Shown here: positions 48,733 through 57,844 of the stretch, piece after piece
Layout: each line of letters opens with the position of its first letter
Numbering within the stretch: the stretch's first letter is position 1
DNA from: Novosphingobium sp. KA1
Lineage (GTDB): Bacteria > Pseudomonadota > Alphaproteobacteria > Sphingomonadales > Sphingomonadaceae
Reading direction: 5' to 3'
Assembly: GCF_017309955.1 (NCBI RefSeq)
Contig: NZ_CP021248.1
Coordinates: forward strand, 434,001 to 498,000
Length of the DNA: 64,000 nt
The notes under the pieces: generated by a model
What the model was told of the DNA's origin: nothing
Seen by the model: the letters and a program-made list of their open reading frames with translations, nothing else
Databases searched by the model: none
Translations under genes and position numbers: made by a program

Positions 48733-49761
48733 ATGAAGTTTGACGGTAGCGTGGTTCCCATCATCGACCTGACCCCCGCGCGCACGGGCAGCGAAGCGGA
48801 CCGACAGGCCGTGGCCGAACAGGTCGGCGCCGCCGCGCGCAGCATCGGTTTTCTGGTGGTGTCGGGCCATGGCGTCCCGGCCGAGGCGATCGAGGCCGCC
48901 TCCACCGCCAGCCGGGCGCTGTTCGACCTGTCGGGTCCGGAAAAGGGGAAATATCGCTCGCCCGACCCGGCCGTCTATCGCGGCTATTTCGGGATAGAGA
49001 CCGGCAACCTCGCCAGCACCATCGGCGAGGAAGAGGCCAAGCCCGACCATCGCGAATATTATAATATCGGCCGCTTCGACCTGGACGAAAGCGACCCCTA
49101 TTTCACCACGCCGACCGCACGCCGGATCTTCCAGCCCAATATCTGGCCCGATGCCGACGTGCCCGCCTTCCAGCCCGCCATCGTCACTTATTATCATGAG
49201 ATGGAAAAGCTGGCCGCGCTGCTGATGGAATTGTGCGCCCGCGCGCTGAACCTGTCGCCCGACTGGTTCGCGGACAAGATCGACCGGCACATCACGAACA
49301 TGGTCATCAGCAACTATCCCGACCAGCCCGAAGCGCTGGAGGATGGCCAGCTGCGCGCCGGCGCGCACACCGATTATGGCGGCCTGACCATCCTCAAGAC
49401 GGAGGACAAGCCCGGCGGGCTGGAAGTGCTGACTGCCGACGGCCGCTGGGAAGCGGTGCCCATCGTGCCGGGCGCGTTCATCATCAACCTGGGCGACCTG
49501 ATGGCGCAATGGACCAATGACGAATGGGTGTCGACCATGCACCGCGTCGTCAATCCGCCGCGCGACAAGGGCGTGGGCAGCCGCCGCCAGTCGCTCGTCT
49601 TCTTCCACCAGCCCAATTATGACGCGGTCATCGAATGCATCCCGACCTGCGCCATCGACAAGGCGCCGAAATATGCGCGCACCACGTCGCTGGAACATCT
49701 GGAAATGAAGATGGACCAGATGAACGACACGCCCAAGTTCAAGGAAGCGGAGGCCGCCTGA
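48733..49761 (+). CDS. 2-oxoglutarate/Fe(II) oxygenase, isopenicillin-N-synthase type (first)
   Basis: 342 residues from the ATG at 48733 with CAGGAGG upstream. N-terminal DIOX_N part (SVVPIIDLTPARTG, FLVVSGHGVPAEAI) and the double-stranded beta-helix with the iron triad His212-x-Asp214 (AGAHTDYGGLTIL) and His270 (STMHRVVNPP). The 2-oxoglutarate clamp is Arg285-x-Ser287 (RRQSLVFF). All cofactor residues are intact. The family hydroxylates, demethylates or desaturates small molecules. Its place between a purine permease and purine-degrading enzymes suggests a purine substrate, for example xanthine or an N-methylpurine. Confidence 0.86.
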   Translation: MKFDGSVVPIIDLTPARTGSEADRQAVAEQVGAAARSIGFLVVSGHGVPAEAIEAASTASRALFDLSGPEKGKYRSPDPAVYRGYFGIETGNLASTIGEEEAKPDHREYYNIGRFDLDESDPYFTTPTARRIFQPNIWPDADVPAFQPAIVTYYHEMEKLAALLMELCARALNLSPDWFADKIDRHITNMVISNYPDQPEALEDGQLRAGAHTDYGGLTILKTEDKPGGLEVLTADGRWEAVPIVPGAFIINLGDLMAQWTNDEWVSTMHRVVNPPRDKGVGSRRQSLVFFHQPNYDAVIECIPTCAIDKAPKYARTTSLEHLEMKMDQMNDTPKFKEAEAA

Positions 49762-49762
49762 C

Positions 49763-50746
49763 ATGATCGTCTACACGCCCCCCAAGCCTGCGGAGACGAT
49801 CCCCGTGATCGACCTGGGGCCCAGCCTGTCCGGCGACCTGGCGGCGAAGAAGGCGGTTGCGTGGGAAATCCACAAGACCGCACGGGACACCGGCTTCTTC
49901 TACATCGCCAACCATGGCGTGCCCCAGGCGATGATGGACGGCCAGCTGGATCTGGCGCGCCGCTTCTTCGACCTGCCGCCGGAGGAAAAGGCGAAGGTCG
50001 ATGCCAAATATTCGACCTGCACCCGCGGTTACGAGGCGCCGGGCCTGCAAACGCTGGACGACGGATCGCCGCCGGACCTGAAGGAAGGTTTCCTGATCGG
50101 CGTCGATCTGGACGAAGACCATCCCTATGTGCGCGACGGCGTGCCCAATTGCGGCGCCAATCTGTGGCCGGAAAAGCCCGATGGCTTTCGCGCCCGCTAT
50201 GAAGCCTATGTGGCAGAGATGTTTCGCGTCGGCCGCCATCTGATGAGCCTGATCGCCCTGTCCATCGACCTGCCGGAGGATTATTTCGTCGACGGGCTGA
50301 AGGAGCCGCTGTTCAACAGCCGGCTGCTGAAATACGGCCCGCAGCCCGCCAACGCCGCCTATAACCAGATCGGCGCGGGCGCGCATATCGACTGGGGCAT
50401 GATCACCATTTTGCTGCAGGACGATGTCGGCGGGCTGGAGGTTGAAAATGCGGCGGGCGAATGGATCGCCGCGCCGCCGATCCCGGGCACCTTCGTCATC
50501 AACCTGGGCGAAATGGTGCGGGTGCTGACCAACGGCCTGTACCACGCCAACATGCACCGGGTGCTCAACAACCATAGCGGCCGGGATCGCTTTTCGGTGC
50601 CGACCTTCTTCGACCCCAATTATTTCTACAAGGTCAGCTGCGCGCCGACCTGCCTGCCCGAAGGCGGCGTCCCCACCTATCCCGACACCACGGTGGGGGA
50701 TCATATCGCGGAAATGTACCGCAAGACCTATGGCCTCGCGGCGTGA
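49763..50746 (+). CDS. 2-oxoglutarate/Fe(II) oxygenase, isopenicillin-N-synthase type (second)
   Basis: 327 residues starting one base after the first oxygenase. DIOX_N part (ETIPVIDLGPSLSG, FFYIANHGVPQAMM), then His208-x-Asp210 (GAHIDWGMITIL), His265 (ANMHRVLNN) and Arg276-x-Ser278 (RFSVPTFF). The set of Fe and cosubstrate ligands is complete. It is clearly related to the preceding protein but well diverged, so the two probably act on different positions or successive substrates rather than being a recent duplication. Substrate unproven. Confidence 0.86.
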   Translation: MIVYTPPKPAETIPVIDLGPSLSGDLAAKKAVAWEIHKTARDTGFFYIANHGVPQAMMDGQLDLARRFFDLPPEEKAKVDAKYSTCTRGYEAPGLQTLDDGSPPDLKEGFLIGVDLDEDHPYVRDGVPNCGANLWPEKPDGFRARYEAYVAEMFRVGRHLMSLIALSIDLPEDYFVDGLKEPLFNSRLLKYGPQPANAAYNQIGAGAHIDWGMITILLQDDVGGLEVENAAGEWIAAPPIPGTFVINLGEMVRVLTNGLYHANMHRVLNNHSGRDRFSVPTFFDPNYFYKVSCAPTCLPEGGVPTYPDTTVGDHIAEMYRKTYGLAA

Positions 50747-50757
50747 AGGATCGAATA

Positions 50758-51150
50758 ATGGCTGTTCTTGCTTATACCAATATCTTCACCGCCGACATCG
50801 ACCGGCTGGCCGATTTCTACAGCAGCCTGTTCGGGCTGGAGGAATATCTGGAAAGCCGCTCGCCCATCTTCCGGGGCTTTGCCGCGGGCGGTACGTCGCT
50901 GGGCTTCAGCGGCACGGGCGCTTATGAACTGCTGGGCATGGCGCCGCAGACGGAGCCGGGCGACCGCGTGTTCCAGACCTTCAACGTGGATTCGCCCGAA
51001 GAGGTGCAGCGACTGACCCGGCAGGCCGTCACGCTGGGCGCGCAGGTCGTGAAGGAACCGTTCGAGACCTATTATGGCTGGTATCAGTCGGTGCTGCGCG
51101 ATCCCGACGGCAATGCCTTCCGCATCAATTATCTGGGAGTTCCCGCATGA
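50758..51150 (+). CDS. VOC-family protein (glyoxalase/dioxygenase fold)
   Basis: 130 residues from the ATG at 50758 (AAGGATCG upstream). Two beta-alpha-beta-beta-beta modules: AVLAYTNIFTADIDRLADFY, LFGLEEYLESRSPIFRGF, then FNVDSPEEVQRLTRQAV and the closing YQSVLRDPDGNAFRINYLG. The first metal ligand position carries no histidine and the closing Glu is absent, so a metal-free or binding role is possible. It is coupled by ATGA to the Rieske gene and belongs to the oxygenase block of the purine operon. Confidence 0.78.
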   Translation: MAVLAYTNIFTADIDRLADFYSSLFGLEEYLESRSPIFRGFAAGGTSLGFSGTGAYELLGMAPQTEPGDRVFQTFNVDSPEEVQRLTRQAVTLGAQVVKEPFETYYGWYQSVLRDPDGNAFRINYLGVPA

Positions 51151-52226
51151 CGCAGGCGCCGTCGCTGTTGCAGGAACGGGACGATATGCCGCCGCCGGTC
51201 GCGGCCCGTCCCGCCCGCGTCACCCGGCCGCGCAACTGCACCTATGCGCCGGGCGACTGGGAAATATTGTCCCGCTACTGGTTTCCGATCGCGCGCGTCG
51301 AGGATATCGGCAACGCCCCGGTCAAATCGAAGCTGCTGGACGTCAAGCTGGTCGTCTATCGCACCACGTCGGGCATCAGCGTCGCGCGCGACCTGTGCCC
51401 CCATCGCGGGGTGCCGCTCAGCATGGGCTGGGTGGAGGGCGACGATCTGGTCTGCCCTTATCATGGCCTGCGCTTTGCGGCGGATGGGCGCTGCGTCAAG
51501 ATTCCGGCCCAGCCCAATGTCGTGCCGTCGGACCGGTTCCGCGCCACCGCCTTGCCCATGGTCGAACGCTATGGGCTGGTGTGGACCTGCCTGGACCCCG
51601 ACAATGCGCTGACGGACATTCCCGACTTTCCCGAATTCGGCGCGCCCGATTTCCAGCCCATCGTCTGTCCGCCAGTGCCGATTAAGGCCGCCCCCGGACG
51701 GCAGGTGGAAGGGTTTATCGACGTCGCCCATTTCGCCTGGATCCATCATGAGGCCTTTGCCGATCGCGAAAACAGTGTCGTGCCGCTCTACCAGACCCGG
51801 CAGACCGACTATGGGTTCCGCAGCATCTATGTCAGCGATGTCAGCAATTTCCCCAAGCCGTTGCAGCATCTGGAACCCGAAGGCTTCATCTGGCGCCGGA
51901 TCTTCGACGTCCATCCGCCCTATATCGCCTTCCTGACGGTCGATTTTCCCAATGACGGCGTGCTGCGCATCATGAACATCGCCACCCCGGTGTCGGCGCG
52001 GGAAACCATGCTCTATGTGCCGCTGGTGCGCAATTTCGACCGCACCGGATCGGTCGAGGATGTCTACGCCTTCAACGCGCAGATCTTCGCGGAGGATCAG
52101 GCCATTGTGGAGGCGCAATGCCCAGAGGACCTGCCGCTGGAGCTGGAGGAAGAAGCCCATTTCGCGGCCGACCGCTCGTCCGTTTCCTATCGCAAGGCGT
52201 TGCGGGCGCTGGGCCTGACCTGCTGA
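51147..52226 (+). CDS. Rieske non-haem iron oxygenase, alpha subunit
   Basis: 359 residues. The Rieske [2Fe-2S] motif is Cys84-x-His86 (DLCPHRGVPLS) with Cys103-x2-His106 (LVCPYHGLRF). The mononuclear iron ligands Asp192, His195 and His200 lie in GFIDVAHFAWIHHEAF. Architecture is that of the homotrimeric VanA/NdmA/HpxD-like oxygenases that need a separate ferredoxin-reductase. No reductase is encoded nearby. By analogy with HpxD (hypoxanthine hydroxylation) or NdmA/B/C (methylxanthine demethylation) a purine substrate is likely; which one is not decided by sequence. Confidence 0.88.
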   Translation: MTQAPSLLQERDDMPPPVAARPARVTRPRNCTYAPGDWEILSRYWFPIARVEDIGNAPVKSKLLDVKLVVYRTTSGISVARDLCPHRGVPLSMGWVEGDDLVCPYHGLRFAADGRCVKIPAQPNVVPSDRFRATALPMVERYGLVWTCLDPDNALTDIPDFPEFGAPDFQPIVCPPVPIKAAPGRQVEGFIDVAHFAWIHHEAFADRENSVVPLYQTRQTDYGFRSIYVSDVSNFPKPLQHLEPEGFIWRRIFDVHPPYIAFLTVDFPNDGVLRIMNIATPVSARETMLYVPLVRNFDRTGSVEDVYAFNAQIFAEDQAIVEAQCPEDLPLELEEEAHFAADRSSVSYRKALRALGLTC

Positions 52227-52355
52227 AACAGACGTTCCATGGCGCCTGCGGGGGCGGACGGCGAGGCATCGCTGTCCGCTCCTTATGGGATGGCCCGCCC
52301 CTTTTCCCCGGCATCGGGTATGATGCTGGTGCTTGAAAAGGAAAGGAGCGGACCG

Positions 52356-53386
52356 ATGTCTATTGTGATCCTTGACGTTGATTTGGGCAAGAATGCCTGC
52401 AGTGTCGTAGGCGTTGATGCAGCAGGCGCTGTCATCGTGCGTAAGTCGATGCGCCGACAGACACTTATCGATTACGTAACCAAGCTTCCGGCTTGCGTGA
52501 TTGCAATGGAAGCGTGCTGCGGTGCCCACTACCTTGGTCGCCTTTTCACCGCGCAGGGGCACGAAATCAGATTGATGTCGCCGGAGAACGTACGCCCGTA
52601 TGTCAAAGCGCAGAAGAATGATGATCGTGATGCGGAGGGGATTGCCGAGGCCGCCTCGCGCCCGACGATGCGCTTCGTCGAACTCGAGACTCAGGAGCAG
52701 TTGGACATCCAGACCCTCCACCGCGTCAGGTCCCGCCTGGTAGCCGAGCGCACAAACCTTATCAACCAACTGCGGGCGATCCTGCTGGAGCGGGGGACCA
52801 TTTTCCCGGCCGGACGGCGCAAGCTGGAGCTGGCATTGATGCCATGCTGGCCGCCGAAGATACGACCCTATCACCACGCTTGAAGCAACTGGTGGGAGAA
52901 CTGCGCGCCGAATGGCACGAACTTGATACCAAGGTCGAGGCACTGAACGGCGAGTTTGTCGAACTGGCTCGCAATGATGCGGCTTCCCGGCGGCTCACGT
53001 CCATCCCCGGCATCGGCACATTGAACGCAACCGCTTTGATTGCAGCCGTGGGCGATGCCAGCAGCTTTGCCAAAGCGCGAGACTTGGGTGCTTGGCTCGG
53101 CCTGGTACGCAGGCAACATACTACCGGCAGCAAGCCCCGGCTGCTCGGCATCTCCAAGCGTGGTAACACCTATTTGCGCACCTTGCTCATCCATGGCGCC
53201 CGGGCAGCATTACCGTCACTGGCGCGCAGCGAAACCCCGCTGGGACGTTGGTTGACAGGAATGATCGAGCGAGGAGTTCATCGCAACGCAATCGTCGTCG
53301 CATTGGCTAATAAACTGGCGCGGATCGCTTGGGCAGCCCTTCGCAAAGAAGTGAGCTTCGAACGCGGCTATCCAGCAGCGGCATAA
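52356..53386 (+). pseudogene. IS110/IS1111 transposase, frameshifted
   Basis: The frame from 52356 (MSIVILDVDLGKNACSVVGV) has the DEDD domain (AMEACCGAHYLG, KNDDRDAEGIAEAA) and runs into an alien tail from about 52835. The second frame from 52844 (MLAAEDTTLSPRLKQLVGEL) supplies the C-terminal part with IPGIGTLNATALIAAVGD and SKRGNTYLRTLLIHGARAAL. A one-base indel near 52835-52845 separates them; in the joined protein the order would be normal at about 343 residues. Unless frameshifted translation occurs, the transposase is dead. Confidence 0.78.
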
Positions 53387-53623
53387 AGGATCGGCTGCGT
53401 GCTTCTGCGCGCGTAGCCCAACGATGTTTGCAGGAAGGATCGTGAAGATGGCCTGACAGTCGATCGGCGTCTGGAAAGCCCGGGCAAAAAAATGGCACCT
53501 GTTGCCGGTTCCCTTATTGTGGCTCCAGACGTGCGGATGTCCATCTTGGCCACGGGATGCTCCCGTGAGACCGCATACGTTGACGCAGACTGATCAGAAC
53601 ACCGTAAAATCCTACTTGCAAAC
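53387..53623 (+). ncRNA. Candidate guide (seekRNA / bridge RNA) region of the IS1111-type element
   Basis: About 237 non-coding bases lie between the transposase stop and the right subterminal repeat. IS1111-group elements encode their target-choosing seekRNA in this position. No structure was computed, so this is placement by analogy only. Confidence 0.3.
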
Positions 53624-53779
53624 GGGGCGGGACATACGTTTTTTGAGCCTTCTCTCCCTGTTCGAACGGATTATCTGCTGTCCCCATTTCGGCATCGGCA
53701 TGGACTAAAATAAGTTCTTTTTTAGATCGGTCGCCAGCGGCACAAATTCCGCCATCAGCCTGACAGGGACGCCCATGAC

Positions 53780-55360
53780 ATGATGCACGCACCATCCGGA
53801 TACAACGGCCTTGCCACAGCGCCGCATCATCTGGCGAGCCAGGCGGGCCTCAGTGTTCTCAAGGATGGCGGCACCGCGGTCGAGGCGTGCGTGGCGATGG
53901 CCGCGACGCTGGCGGTGGTCTATCCCCATATGACCGGCATCGGCGGCGACGGTTTCTGGCTGATCCACGATCCCGACGGCCATGTCCATGCCATCGACGC
54001 CTGCGGCGCGGCGGCCGCGCGCGCCGATCTGTCGCTCTATGCCGGGCTGAAGGGCATTCCGTGGCGCGGGCCGCTGGCGGCGAACACGGTCGCTGGCACG
54101 GTGTCGGGCTGGAAACAGGCGCTGGCAGGCGATGCCGGCACGCTCAGTCTGGACCGGCTGCTGCGCGACGCGATCGATCTGGCGCGGCAGGGCGTCGCCG
54201 TGACGAAGGGCGGGGCGGAGATTGCGGTCGCCAAACATGCCGAACTGATTGCCCAGCGCGGCGCTTATGGCGATATTTTCGCGCCGGGCGGCCGCCCTTT
54301 GAAGGAGGGCGAGCGGCTGTGCCAGCCCGCGCTGGCCGCCACGCTGCAGATGTTGGCCGACAATGGCCTTCAGGATTTCTATACCGGCAAGCTGGCCCGG
54401 TCGATCACGGCGGATCTGGCCGCGCTGGGCAGCCCGGTCACGGCCGCCGATCTGGAGGCGCACCGCGCCATCGAACCCCGGCCGCTGACCCTGACGGTCA
54501 AGGGCGCGCGCCTGTACAACACGGCGCCGCCGACGCAGGGGCTGGCGTCGCTGCTGATCCTGGCCCTGTTCGACCGGCTGGGCGTGACGGAGGGGGAGGG
54601 GTTCGCCCATCTCCACGGCCTGATCGAGGCAACGAAACAGGCCTTTCTGGTGCGCGACAGCCATGTCGGCGACCCGGCCCATATGCCCGTTCCAGCCCAG
54701 TCGATCTTGGACGACCGGGATGCGCTGGCGGCGATGGCCGGGCGCATCGATCCGGCGCGCGCGCTGCCCTGGCCGCAGGACAGCGCGCTGGGCGACACCT
54801 GCTGGTTCGGCGCGGCCGATGCGCGCGGGCAGGTGGTCAGTTGCATCCAGTCCACCTATTTCGAATTCGGGTCCGGGCTGGTCCTGCCGCAGACCGGCAT
54901 TACCTGGCAGAACCGGGGCGCCAGTTTCCGTCTGGCGCAGCAGGGCTGGAACGCGCTGGCGCCGGGGCGCAAGCCGTTCCATACGCTGAACCCGGCACTG
55001 GCGCGTTTCTATGACGGGCGGGTCATGGCCTATGGTACCATGGGCGGGGAGGGGCAGCCGCAGACGCAGGCCGCGATCTTCAGCCGCTATGCCTGGTTCG
55101 ACGTGCCCTTGCAGCAGGCGGTGTCGATGCCGCGCTGGCTGCTGGGGCGAACCTGGGGCGAAAGCAGCACCACGCTGAAGCTGGAAAGCCGTTTTGACCC
55201 TGCCACCATCGCAGCGCTGGCGGCGGCGGGCCATGATGTGGAGATGCTGGCCCCCTTTACCGCCACCATGGGCCATGCCGGCGCGGTCGTGCGCCATGCC
55301 GACGGCCTGATCGAGGGCGCGACCGACCCCCGTTCCGATGGCGCGGTGGCGACATGGTGA
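53780..55360 (+). CDS. hpxW: HpxW-type oxamate amidohydrolase (gamma-glutamyltransferase fold)
   Basis: 526 residues of the Ntn-hydrolase gamma-glutamyltransferase family. The N-terminal part has LATAPHHLASQAGLSVLKDG, AATLAVVYPHMTGIGGDGF. The self-cleavage and catalytic threonine is Thr340 in ALGDTCWFGAADARG. The small subunit keeps FHTLNPALARFYDG and YGTMGGEGQPQTQ. There is no signal peptide, unlike periplasmic GGT. Klebsiella HpxW has this length and cleaves oxamate to oxalate and ammonia at the end of urate breakdown. The surrounding hpx genes support that role over glutathione cleavage. Its stop overlaps hpxK. Confidence 0.82.
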   Translation: MMHAPSGYNGLATAPHHLASQAGLSVLKDGGTAVEACVAMAATLAVVYPHMTGIGGDGFWLIHDPDGHVHAIDACGAAAARADLSLYAGLKGIPWRGPLAANTVAGTVSGWKQALAGDAGTLSLDRLLRDAIDLARQGVAVTKGGAEIAVAKHAELIAQRGAYGDIFAPGGRPLKEGERLCQPALAATLQMLADNGLQDFYTGKLARSITADLAALGSPVTAADLEAHRAIEPRPLTLTVKGARLYNTAPPTQGLASLLILALFDRLGVTEGEGFAHLHGLIEATKQAFLVRDSHVGDPAHMPVPAQSILDDRDALAAMAGRIDPARALPWPQDSALGDTCWFGAADARGQVVSCIQSTYFEFGSGLVLPQTGITWQNRGASFRLAQQGWNALAPGRKPFHTLNPALARFYDGRVMAYGTMGGEGQPQTQAAIFSRYAWFDVPLQQAVSMPRWLLGRTWGESSTTLKLESRFDPATIAALAAAGHDVEMLAPFTATMGHAGAVVRHADGLIEGATDPRSDGAVATW

Positions 55361-56610
55361 GCGGCGCGCGCGCGGTCGAACGGTGCGACCGGCTGGGTCT
55401 GCCGCCCTATAGCGACAGCGCTGACGGGCTGTACCGCGCCTATCTGACGCCCGCCTATGCCACGTCGCAACAGCTGGTCGCGCGCTGGATGGCGCAGGCG
55501 GGCATGACGGTGCGGATCGACGCGGCGGGCAATCTGATCGGCCGCTATGAGGGGACGGGCGACGGCCCGCCGCTAATCGTGGGCAGCCATCTGGACAGCG
55601 TGCGCGACGCGGGCCGCTATGACGGCCCATTGGGCATCATGCTGGGCATCGAATGCGTGGCGGCGCTGCACGATGCGGGCGAAAGGCTGCGCTTCCCCGT
55701 CGAAATCTACGCCTTTGGGGATGAGGAAGGGTCGCGCTTTCCGCTGGCGATGCTGACCAGCCGGGCGGTGGCGGGCACGCTGGACGCGCAGCTGACCGAA
55801 CCTGCGGATGCCGATGGCGTCACCCTGTTTCAGGCGATGGCCGCCTATGGCGAGGCAGTGGGCGCCGCGGTGCCCCGCGATTTCGACGCCTATCGGCAGG
55901 CGCGCCACCCCGGCGCCTTCGCCTATCTGGAGGCGCATATCGAACAGGGCCCGGTGCTGGAGGCCGACGGGCTTGCGCTGGGCACCGTCACCGGCATCGC
56001 CGCGCAACGGCGCTTTGGCATAAAGGTCGGCGGCCGGGCGGGCCATGCCGGGACCACCGCCATGACGCTGCGCCGCGACGCGCTGGCGGCGGCGGCGGCG
56101 ATGATCCTGACGGCGGAGCAGGAGGCGCTGGCCGCCGGGGGCGACCGGGTGGCGACGGTCGGGACCGTCACCGCCGGGCCGGGCGCGGCCAATGTGGTGC
56201 CGGGCTGTGCCATGTTCACGCTGGACGTGCGCGCCGCGCGGGATGCCGATTGCGCCGCGCTGGCCGATGTCATCGTCGCGCGTTTCGGGCACATCGCGGC
56301 GGTGCGCGGCGTCACCCTGTCTGTCGACGCGCTGCACAGCCTGCCCGCTAGCCCCTGCGACCCGCAGCTGATGATGCTGATGGACGGCGCGCTGGCGGCG
56401 GAGGGGCTGCCGGTGCGGCGGCTGGTGTCGGGGGCGGGGCATGACGCGATGATCCTGTCCGCGCTTTGCCCCACGGCGATGCTGTTCATCCGCTGCCGCG
56501 AGGGGATCAGCCACAATCCGGCCGAAAGCGTCCTGCCCGAAGACGCCGATCTGGCCGCCCGCACGATGCTGCGCTTCATCAAATCCCTGGAGGATATCCA
56601 CCGTGCCTAA
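55354..56610 (+). CDS. hpxK: Allantoate amidohydrolase (M20 hydantoinase/carbamoylase family)
   Basis: 418 residues with the binuclear-metal set of M20 enzymes: GSHLDSVRDAGRYDGPLGIM (His and Asp), FGDEEGSRFPL (Glu-Glu), the IEQGPVLE block with its upstream His, and SGAGHDAMILSAL (late His). It removes ammonia and CO2 from allantoate to give ureidoglycine. ATG 55354 overlaps the hpxW stop by seven bases, and the aminotransferase start lies inside its 3' end. N-carbamoyl-amino-acid hydrolase is the alternative, but the neighbours fix the call. Confidence 0.85.
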   Translation: MVSGARAVERCDRLGLPPYSDSADGLYRAYLTPAYATSQQLVARWMAQAGMTVRIDAAGNLIGRYEGTGDGPPLIVGSHLDSVRDAGRYDGPLGIMLGIECVAALHDAGERLRFPVEIYAFGDEEGSRFPLAMLTSRAVAGTLDAQLTEPADADGVTLFQAMAAYGEAVGAAVPRDFDAYRQARHPGAFAYLEAHIEQGPVLEADGLALGTVTGIAAQRRFGIKVGGRAGHAGTTAMTLRRDALAAAAAMILTAEQEALAAGGDRVATVGTVTAGPGAANVVPGCAMFTLDVRAARDADCAALADVIVARFGHIAAVRGVTLSVDALHSLPASPCDPQLMMLMDGALAAEGLPVRRLVSGAGHDAMILSALCPTAMLFIRCREGISHNPAESVLPEDADLAARTMLRFIKSLEDIHRA

Positions 56611-57844
56611 TGTCTTTGCAGAGATTGACCCGCCCCAGCGCCTGCTGATGGGCCCCGGCCCGATCAATGCCCATCCCCGCGTGCTGCGCGCCATGTCGGC
56701 CGATCTGCTGGGCCAGTTCGACCCGGAAATGACCGCCTATATGAATGAGGTGATGGCGCTGTACCGCCCGATCTTCGGCACGCAGAACCGCCAGACCTTT
56801 CTGGTCAACGGCACGGCGCGCGCGGGCATAGAGGCGGCGCTGATCAGCATGGTCAGCCCCGGCGACACGGTGCTGGTGGTGAATTTCGGCCGTTTCGGCC
56901 TGCTGCTGACGGAGATATTGGAGCGGGTCGGCGCCCGGGTGGCGCGAGTGGATGCGCCCTGGGGCGAAGTCGTGCCGCTGGACGCGATCGGCGATGCCAT
57001 CGCCCGGACCGGGCCCAAAGTCGTCGCGACCATCCATGGCGACACATCCACCACCATGGCGCAGCCGCTGGCCGGGCTGGGCGCGCTGTGCCGCGATGCG
57101 GGCGCGCTGCTCTATGTCGACGCCACCGCGACCATCGGCGGCATGGAACTGGCGGCGGACCGCTGGGGTGCGGATATCGTCACCGGCGGGTTGCAGAAAT
57201 GCCTGGGCGGATCGTCCGGTTCGGCCCCCATCACCATTTCCGATCGCGCGGCGACGCATATTTACGGCCGCCGCCGCGTCGAACTGGGCCTGCGCAGCGC
57301 GGCCATTGAAGAGGGCGAGGATGAGGGCGGGGGCATCGTCATCGGGTCCAACTATTTCGATCTGGGCATGGTGATGGACTATTGGTCCGAAAAACGCTTG
57401 AATCACCATACAGAGGCGACCACCATGCTGTATGGCGCGCGCGAATGCGCTCGCATCATGCTGGAAGAGGGGCTGGAGCAGCGCTATGCCCGCCATGCGG
57501 CGGCAGGCCGCGCCATGGCGACCGGGCTGCGCGCGCTGGGGCTGACGCTGTTCGGCGACGACCGCTATCGCATGACCAATGTGACCGCGGCCCACATTCC
57601 CGAAGGCGTGGATGGAGAGCGGGTGCGCCGCCGCATGCGCGAGGATTTCGAAATAGAGATCGGCACCGCCTTCGGCCCGCTGGCGGGCAAGGTGTGGCGG
57701 TTCGGCGCGATGGGATATAATGCGCGCAAGCACAAGATACTGATAACATTGGGCGCGCTGGAGGCGGTGCTGCGGGCGGAAGGGCATGGCTGCCCCCCGG
57801 GCGAGGCGGTCGACGCCGCGCTCAACGCCTGGAACGCACGATGA
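56603..57844 (+). CDS. hpxJ: (S)-Ureidoglycine-glyoxylate aminotransferase (HpxJ/PucG-like)
   Basis: 413 residues of the class V/alanine-glyoxylate aminotransferase fold. PLP-binding lysine is Lys199 in VTGGLQKCLGG; the N terminus RLLMGPGPINAHPRVLRAM and the cofactor region VDATATIGGMELAADRWGAD are typical. It moves the amino group of ureidoglycine to glyoxylate, yielding oxalurate and glycine. A GTG start at 56603 overlaps hpxK. In this pathway it replaces ureidoglycine aminohydrolase and commits flux to oxalurate. Confidence 0.85.
   Translation: MPNVFAEIDPPQRLLMGPGPINAHPRVLRAMSADLLGQFDPEMTAYMNEVMALYRPIFGTQNRQTFLVNGTARAGIEAALISMVSPGDTVLVVNFGRFGLLLTEILERVGARVARVDAPWGEVVPLDAIGDAIARTGPKVVATIHGDTSTTMAQPLAGLGALCRDAGALLYVDATATIGGMELAADRWGADIVTGGLQKCLGGSSGSAPITISDRAATHIYGRRRVELGLRSAAIEEGEDEGGGIVIGSNYFDLGMVMDYWSEKRLNHHTEATTMLYGARECARIMLEEGLEQRYARHAAAGRAMATGLRALGLTLFGDDRYRMTNVTAAHIPEGVDGERVRRRMREDFEIEIGTAFGPLAGKVWRFGAMGYNARKHKILITLGALEAVLRAEGHGCPPGEAVDAALNAWNAR

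Larger units (their letters stand above)
52280..53645 (+). mobile_element. IS110/IS1111-family element inside the purine operon
   Basis: An IS110-type transposase, now frameshifted, is flanked by subterminal inverted repeats: GGGATGGCCCGCCCC at 52287-52301 and, inverted, CGTATGTCCCGCCCC at 53624-53638 (12 of 15 identical). No target duplication is expected for this family. The downstream non-coding stretch is longer than the upstream one, as in the IS1111 group. Outer limits are approximate. It separates the Rieske gene from hpxW and could reduce downstream expression. Confidence 0.72.

Noticed and set aside
45761..48905. Very long minus-strand frames (569 and 536 residues) opposite the TonB receptor and the permease
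   Set aside because: Composition is Arg/Gln/His-rich, as expected for antisense of GC-rich genes, and the plus-strand genes have clear family motifs.
50758..51150. Extradiol dioxygenase call for the VOC protein
   Set aside because: Single-domain length and missing His/Glu metal ligands do not support an extradiol enzyme.
53780..55360. Gamma-glutamyltransferase acting on glutathione
   Set aside because: No signal peptide, and the operon holds the complete Hpx set, so the oxamate amidohydrolase HpxW fits better.
51129..55630. Minus-strand frames of 604 and 641 residues opposite the Rieske gene, the IS110 element and hpxW
   Set aside because: Antisense shadows without a start context or recognisable domain.
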